Assembly (NCBI GenBank): GCA_025738555.1
Contig: JAOVFP010000007.1
Span: 4,960,001 to 5,024,000, forward strand
DNA length: 64,000 nt
Direction: 5' to 3'
Source: Cyathus striatus
Taxonomy: Eukaryota > Basidiomycota > Agaricomycetes > Agaricales > Nidulariaceae
Each line of letters begins with the position of its first letter. The stretch's first letter is position 1. The notes under the pieces were generated by a model. That model saw only the letters and a program-made list of their open reading frames with translations. It was not told the DNA's origin and made no database searches. Shown in pieces: positions 60,640 to 64,000 of the stretch. The position numbers were made by a program, and so were the translations under genes.

Positions 60640-62150
60640 CTTCACAACATTACTCATTTTCTAAATTAGTTATACACAAATTCATCATGGAATCTCTCAG
60701 TATGCAATTGAAGATTAACACACTGGTGCCAAATGATCTATTTCCATCAGATTCTGGATTTCAGTAAGCAATGCCAAACTGTGAACAGGTGCAACTCTGA
60801 CTTCGAGGCATGGTGAGAGAAAAAAATGTAAAAATACAATGTATTCATCTGAATCTTGGGAAGAGCATTAGGGTACTTATTTCACATAATTTACATGTAC
60901 TGTCACCTTGAACTGCTCGAGAAATTTTTGAAAAAGTAGGCCTATTTTATTTCAGCTGAACCTTTGTTCAAACTAGTTTGTGATGTGTCACAAATCAAAA
61001 AATTGTTCAGTTCACGCAGGTACCATTATGCATCACTGAACAATCAGTCATAATAGTACAGTAGTCTTATATCAGGTTTTGTAGTGCATTCAGTGAATTA
61101 TAATTGGCTTATATTCCATTTAATGTCAATTCCTGTGCTCAGCAGCATCACTTGTGGTCATTTGGGCATTATAATTGATTTGTCAGAGCTAAGATGACAA
61201 ATTATTATCTTATCTATGATTACCTCATCAATGACTCTTGAAGCCAACTTAGTTTTCCATTCTAAGCTACAGCTAGAAAGCTAGTTGCTAACTATTAATG
61301 ATGGCAGCCTGCTCTAGCACCTCCAGCACCACCAAGAATCCTTGACTCTGAGGGCTTTTCTATCTGCCCTGATTGTGGAATACAACTCCATTGTGCAAAC
61401 CTTGGCCTAGCCAATACTCTTAAAGACTATGACAAGACAAATGCATCCCAGCAGGAAGACAAACCAGAGACATTACTGGTTCATAATAAAGTCCCAACAG
61501 AAGTGGTTGATGGACTAGCTAGCACAGAGAATCAGAGATTGGCAGAGGGGATAAGAACAGTGGTGAGGGTGCAAACAAAGGTGGAATTCCTGACACTGTA
61601 ACACATGAACCCACTATTCAAGGCTCTGTGGATCTAGCCTCTAGAGCAATGTGCATCAAGATTTGTCACAAATCTGGACACAAGAAACACACATTTTAAA
61701 AGGCTCTTGACAAACTTCCAAGTGATAATACAGTATATTATATAGCCCAGGTATCTGCACAGAATACTGTAGTACAGAACTACAATGTGAATGCTGAGCA
61801 AGGGCACAATATCACCTCTATCATGGTACTGTGTGGATGGACTTGCAATGTGTGTAAACTGAGCAAGGAAGGAGACAGAGGTGTTAAGCGGGTCTGAAAG
61901 TAGCCGGATCTTTGAGTATACTAAAAATAGACCTCTTTCCGCATTTGGCAATAATTGGCTTATGTAAGGTAGGTAGGTAGAGCAACAAGGCAGTTTCACC
62001 CCAGGTCTTTTTTTCCAATCTGTGTGCCCCCTTGAGGTATAAGTACACTAATATACACTGCAATATATAGAAACCATCAGTCCACTGATACAACACGAAA
62101 GTTTTGCATAGGTAGGAGAACAGGTTGGCTGAGTTTAAAATTCATATTTT
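60640..62150. other. Mostly gene-free, with a small Cys-containing fragment
   Basis: A short frame near 61320-61560 reads ILDSEGFSICPDCGIQLHCA, reminiscent of the CPDCGALHW motif in the Helitron-type replicase, but no neighbouring homology supports a gene. The rest is AT-rich and featureless. Confidence 0.3.
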
Positions 62151-62562
62151 TCACCCGCGTATCCCCCTTCACCTGCAGGTGACACCCGTTCACCACCCGG
62201 GTGGATGCTAACCCGCACGGGTGACGTAATTTCGGGTTAGCACCCGGAATATGCTAACCCGTGTTAGTCCCTATAGTAGCATTACAATAATAATAGGAAG
62301 CAATAATAATAGGAAGTATAATTAATGAGTACTTATGAGTACACATAGTAGCATTACAATAATAATAGGAAGCATAAAGTAATGAGTACTTATGAGTACA
62401 CATAATACAATTGTAATAATAGTAGAAGCATAAAGTAATGAGTACTTATGAATAGCCTGTATATACATATAGTATATGCCTCACTCATAAAACTCAGACC
62501 TTATATGATATCCCATATCATATAAGGCCTATGATAAATGAGAAATTTGGCTGACACTTATG

Positions 62563-63352
62563 GGAACAGTACATCCGCATTTATTGTAACTACCAGCAAG
62601 ACAATTGGGCCCTACTCCTCCCCCTCGCTGAGTTTACTTACAATAACGCTCCTACTGCCACCACAGGTGTTTCTCCCTTCTTTGCTAACAAAGGTTATAA
62701 CCCAAACCTCACAGTATACCCCGAGCGTGACATTACTGCTGCCCGCGCCCACAAATTTGCTATCAATCTCGATGAACTTCACCAGATGCTCAAGTCTGAG
62801 ATAGCAGCTGCTCAGAAGCGCTATCAAGGACCTGTGGACAAGAAGAGACTCCCCTCTCCTGAGTTTCCAATTGGTTCCAAGGCTTTCGTCAAAGCTGAGC
62901 ACTTCCGCACTACCTGACCTACACGAAAGTTCACCGAGAAATACCTAGGTCTGTTCGAAGTTATTGCCTCTCCTGGTACTCACTCCTGCACTCTCCGACT
63001 CCCGACACCTACCATTCTGTACACCCTGTCTTCCACACCTCCATACTTGAACCATCCACTGAGAACACTATACCTGGTTGTGTTGTTTCACCCCTTCCAC
63101 CTGTCGAATTCGAAGATGGCGAAATTGAATACAAGATCGCCAAAATTCTAGACTCGAAAATCGATAAACATCTCAAGTGCAAACTCAAGTACTTCATACA
63201 GTGGAATGGCTATCAAGACACCGATGAGGAGTTCTCCTGGCTACCTGCATCTGAGTTGGATAATGTGGCTGAGTTTGTTGAAGAGTTTCACACTCAGTAT
63301 CCCAATAAACCTGGGCCTAAAGACACTGAGAAATTACTTCATCCCTCTTAGT
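62563..63352 (+). pseudogene. Gypsy integrase C-terminal half and chromodomain
   Basis: Resumes with the duplicated GGAACAG and reads EQYIRIYCNYQQDNWA, then after a frameshift near 62620 LAEFTYNNAPTATTGVSPFF. TGA at 62915-62917 interrupts FRTT-PTRKF where Arg is expected. The GPY-like part (KYLGLFEVIASPGTHSCTLRLP) is followed by a chromodomain (KILDSKIDKHLKCKLKYFIQWNGYQDT...FSWLPASEL, 63140-63260), the mark of a chromovirus. The frame ends near 63352. Confidence 0.8.
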
Positions 63353-63394
63353 CTCACACCTCTGACTACTCCTATTTTTTCACTTCCGCATTTC

Positions 63395-64000
63395 CATGAG
63401 TGTCAGCCAATATGATCATGAAAAGCCCTGGCTTTTTTGATCACCATGATCATAAAAGCCAGGGCTTTTTTTGATCACCTGCTATTATATATTTACTAAT
63501 GAATCTATGGGTTACTAATGAATTTAGTAGTGATCATAGGTGATCATAGGTTAGTTCAAGTGCATATTCACATACTATTACTAATAATTTCCAAGGTGAT
63601 CATAGGTGATCATAGGCCATTTCAAGTGTGTATTCATATACTATTACTACTAATGATTTTAGAGGTGATCATAGGTGATCATAAGTTATTTCAAGCATGT
63701 ATTAACATATTATTACCACTAATGATTCTTGAAGTGATCAAGGTGATCATAGGTCATTTCAAGTGTATATTCACTTATTATTACTACTAATATTTTTGGA
63801 GGTGATCAAAGGTGATCATAGGTCATTTCAAGCATATATTCACTTATTATTACTACTAATAATTCTAGAGGTGATCAAAGGTGATCATAGGTCATTTCAA
63901 ACATGTATTCACATATTATTACTACTAATCATTCTGGAGGTGATCAAAGGTGATCATAGGTAATCCCAAGCACATATTCACATATTATTACTACTAATCA
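63395..64000. mobile_element. Third GTGTCAGCC-family element, left end only
   Basis: The end CATGAGTGTCAGCC is followed by an imperfect hairpin with a CCA loop (about 63419-63472) built on AAAAGCCCTGGCTTTTTT, then by a tandem array. This is the same plan as the foldback element at 8039. The right end is outside the window. Confidence 0.8.
63525..64000. repeat. Tandem array, unit about 60 bp with GTGATCATAGGTGATCATAG
   Basis: Eight copies up to the window edge. The unit holds two or three GTGATCA words and TATTATTACTACTAAT. The open frames across it are repeat translations. Confidence 0.9.

Larger units (their letters stand above)
46538..62273. mobile_element. 15.7 kb element with TAGGG ends and 8-bp duplication
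   Basis: The left end TAGGGTCTAACATGGGT and the reverse complement of the right end, TAGGGACTAACACGGGT, form a TIR. TAGTAGCA is duplicated at 46530-46537 and 62274-62281. The subterminal sequences are full of GGGTTAGCACCCG-like inverted words. A further inverted copy of the end (CCCTGTTTAGACCCTA) lies at 46653-46668, so the first 131 bp could fold alone. TAGGG ends with 8-bp duplications are hAT-like, but I see no hAT transposase inside. From 46670 to 47900 and from 60640 to 62150 there is no clear gene. Confidence 0.65.
22510..62562. mobile_element. 40 kb giant transposon of the GTGTCAGCC family, carrying KDZ transposase
   Basis: The left end reads GAGGGGTGTCAGCC and the right end GGCTGACACTTATG. 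It is flanked by a 7-bp duplication (GGAACAG). A subterminal hairpin with a 3-nt loop lies at each end (22547-22571 and about 62499-62527). Inverted tandem arrays follow at 22610-23640 and at 45045-46530 plus 62274-62450. Cargo: KDZ transposase, a Helitron-type Rep/helicase and a spliced unknown gene. About 15.7 kb is a later insertion (46538-62273), leaving about 24.3 kb of original element. The KDZ enzyme is the best candidate for mobilisation, but this is inferred from position only. Confidence 0.8.
18290..63394 (+). mobile_element. Ty3/gypsy chromovirus, interrupted by a 40 kb transposon
   Basis: The order gag, protease, RNase H, integrase, chromodomain is that of a Ty3/gypsy chromovirus. 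The 5' LTR and leader should lie in 18290-18990, but its 3' partner is outside the window, so the LTR limits cannot be verified. The reverse transcriptase is deleted, and the integrase is split between 22509 and 62563. A third GTGTCAGCC-family element starts at 63395, just after the chromodomain stop. Confidence 0.8.

Noticed and set aside
61310..61600. Second Helitron-type replicase start (CPDCGIQLHC)
   Set aside because: Only one short motif resembles it, and no N domain, HUH or helicase sequence follows.

Overview
The window looks like a transposon graveyard from a mushroom-forming basidiomycete (Agaricomycetes). Almost every recognisable gene belongs to a mobile element or to a gene family that travels with one. 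Evidence for the lineage: short GT-AG introns, a CxC2/KDZ transposase, a Plavaka transposase, two DUF6532-type proteins, a Helitron Rep/helicase, a fungal Tc1/mariner-like (IS630-type) DDE transposase, a Ty3/gypsy chromovirus and a tyrosine-recombinase (DIRS-order) retrotransposon. I see no ordinary host housekeeping gene.

Layout. 1-2122: 3' part of a spliced DUF6532-type gene (+). 2930-11700: a degraded DIRS-order retroelement (gag, RT, RNase H, tyrosine recombinase). It is interrupted at 4367-5663 by a TIR element with a satellite core and at 8039-11189 by a 3.15 kb near-palindromic foldback element. 11740-18130: two diverged copies of an unidentified minus-strand gene, with a 1.28 kb TIR element between them (14877-16152). 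18290-63394: a Ty3/gypsy element whose integrase gene is split just after its catalytic Glu by a 40 kb transposon (22510-62562). That giant element carries inverted tandem arrays just inside its ends, a minus-strand KDZ transposase (23710-27543), a Helitron-type Rep/helicase (30450-35491) and a spliced unknown gene (38885-41282). Its right-hand array is interrupted by a 15.7 kb element with TAGGG ends (46538-62273). Inside that lies a 12.7 kb element with CATCAGG ends (47901-60639), holding a DUF6532 gene and a Plavaka transposase in divergent orientation. A mariner-like element (54905-60457) sits inside this one. A 1.7 kb CATCAGG mini-element (55357-57069) sits inside an intron of the mariner transposase. 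A third relative of the giant/foldback family starts at 63395 and leaves the window.

The most interesting system is the family with GTGTCAGCC ends. Three members are present. They share asymmetric 14-nt ends, a hairpin with a 3-nt loop just inside the end, and long tandem arrays in inverted orientation. The two complete members both have 7-bp target duplications (GTCTCAC and GGAACAG). The largest carries the KDZ transposase, which makes KDZ the likely mobilising enzyme.

A second window-wide pattern is decay at CpG. About 25 in-frame stops in the element genes are all TGA, many where the family normally has Arg (CGA). Key residues of the DIRS-like element are altered as expected from C-to-T change at CpG on one strand or the other. 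This points to methylation-linked mutation as the main inactivating force.
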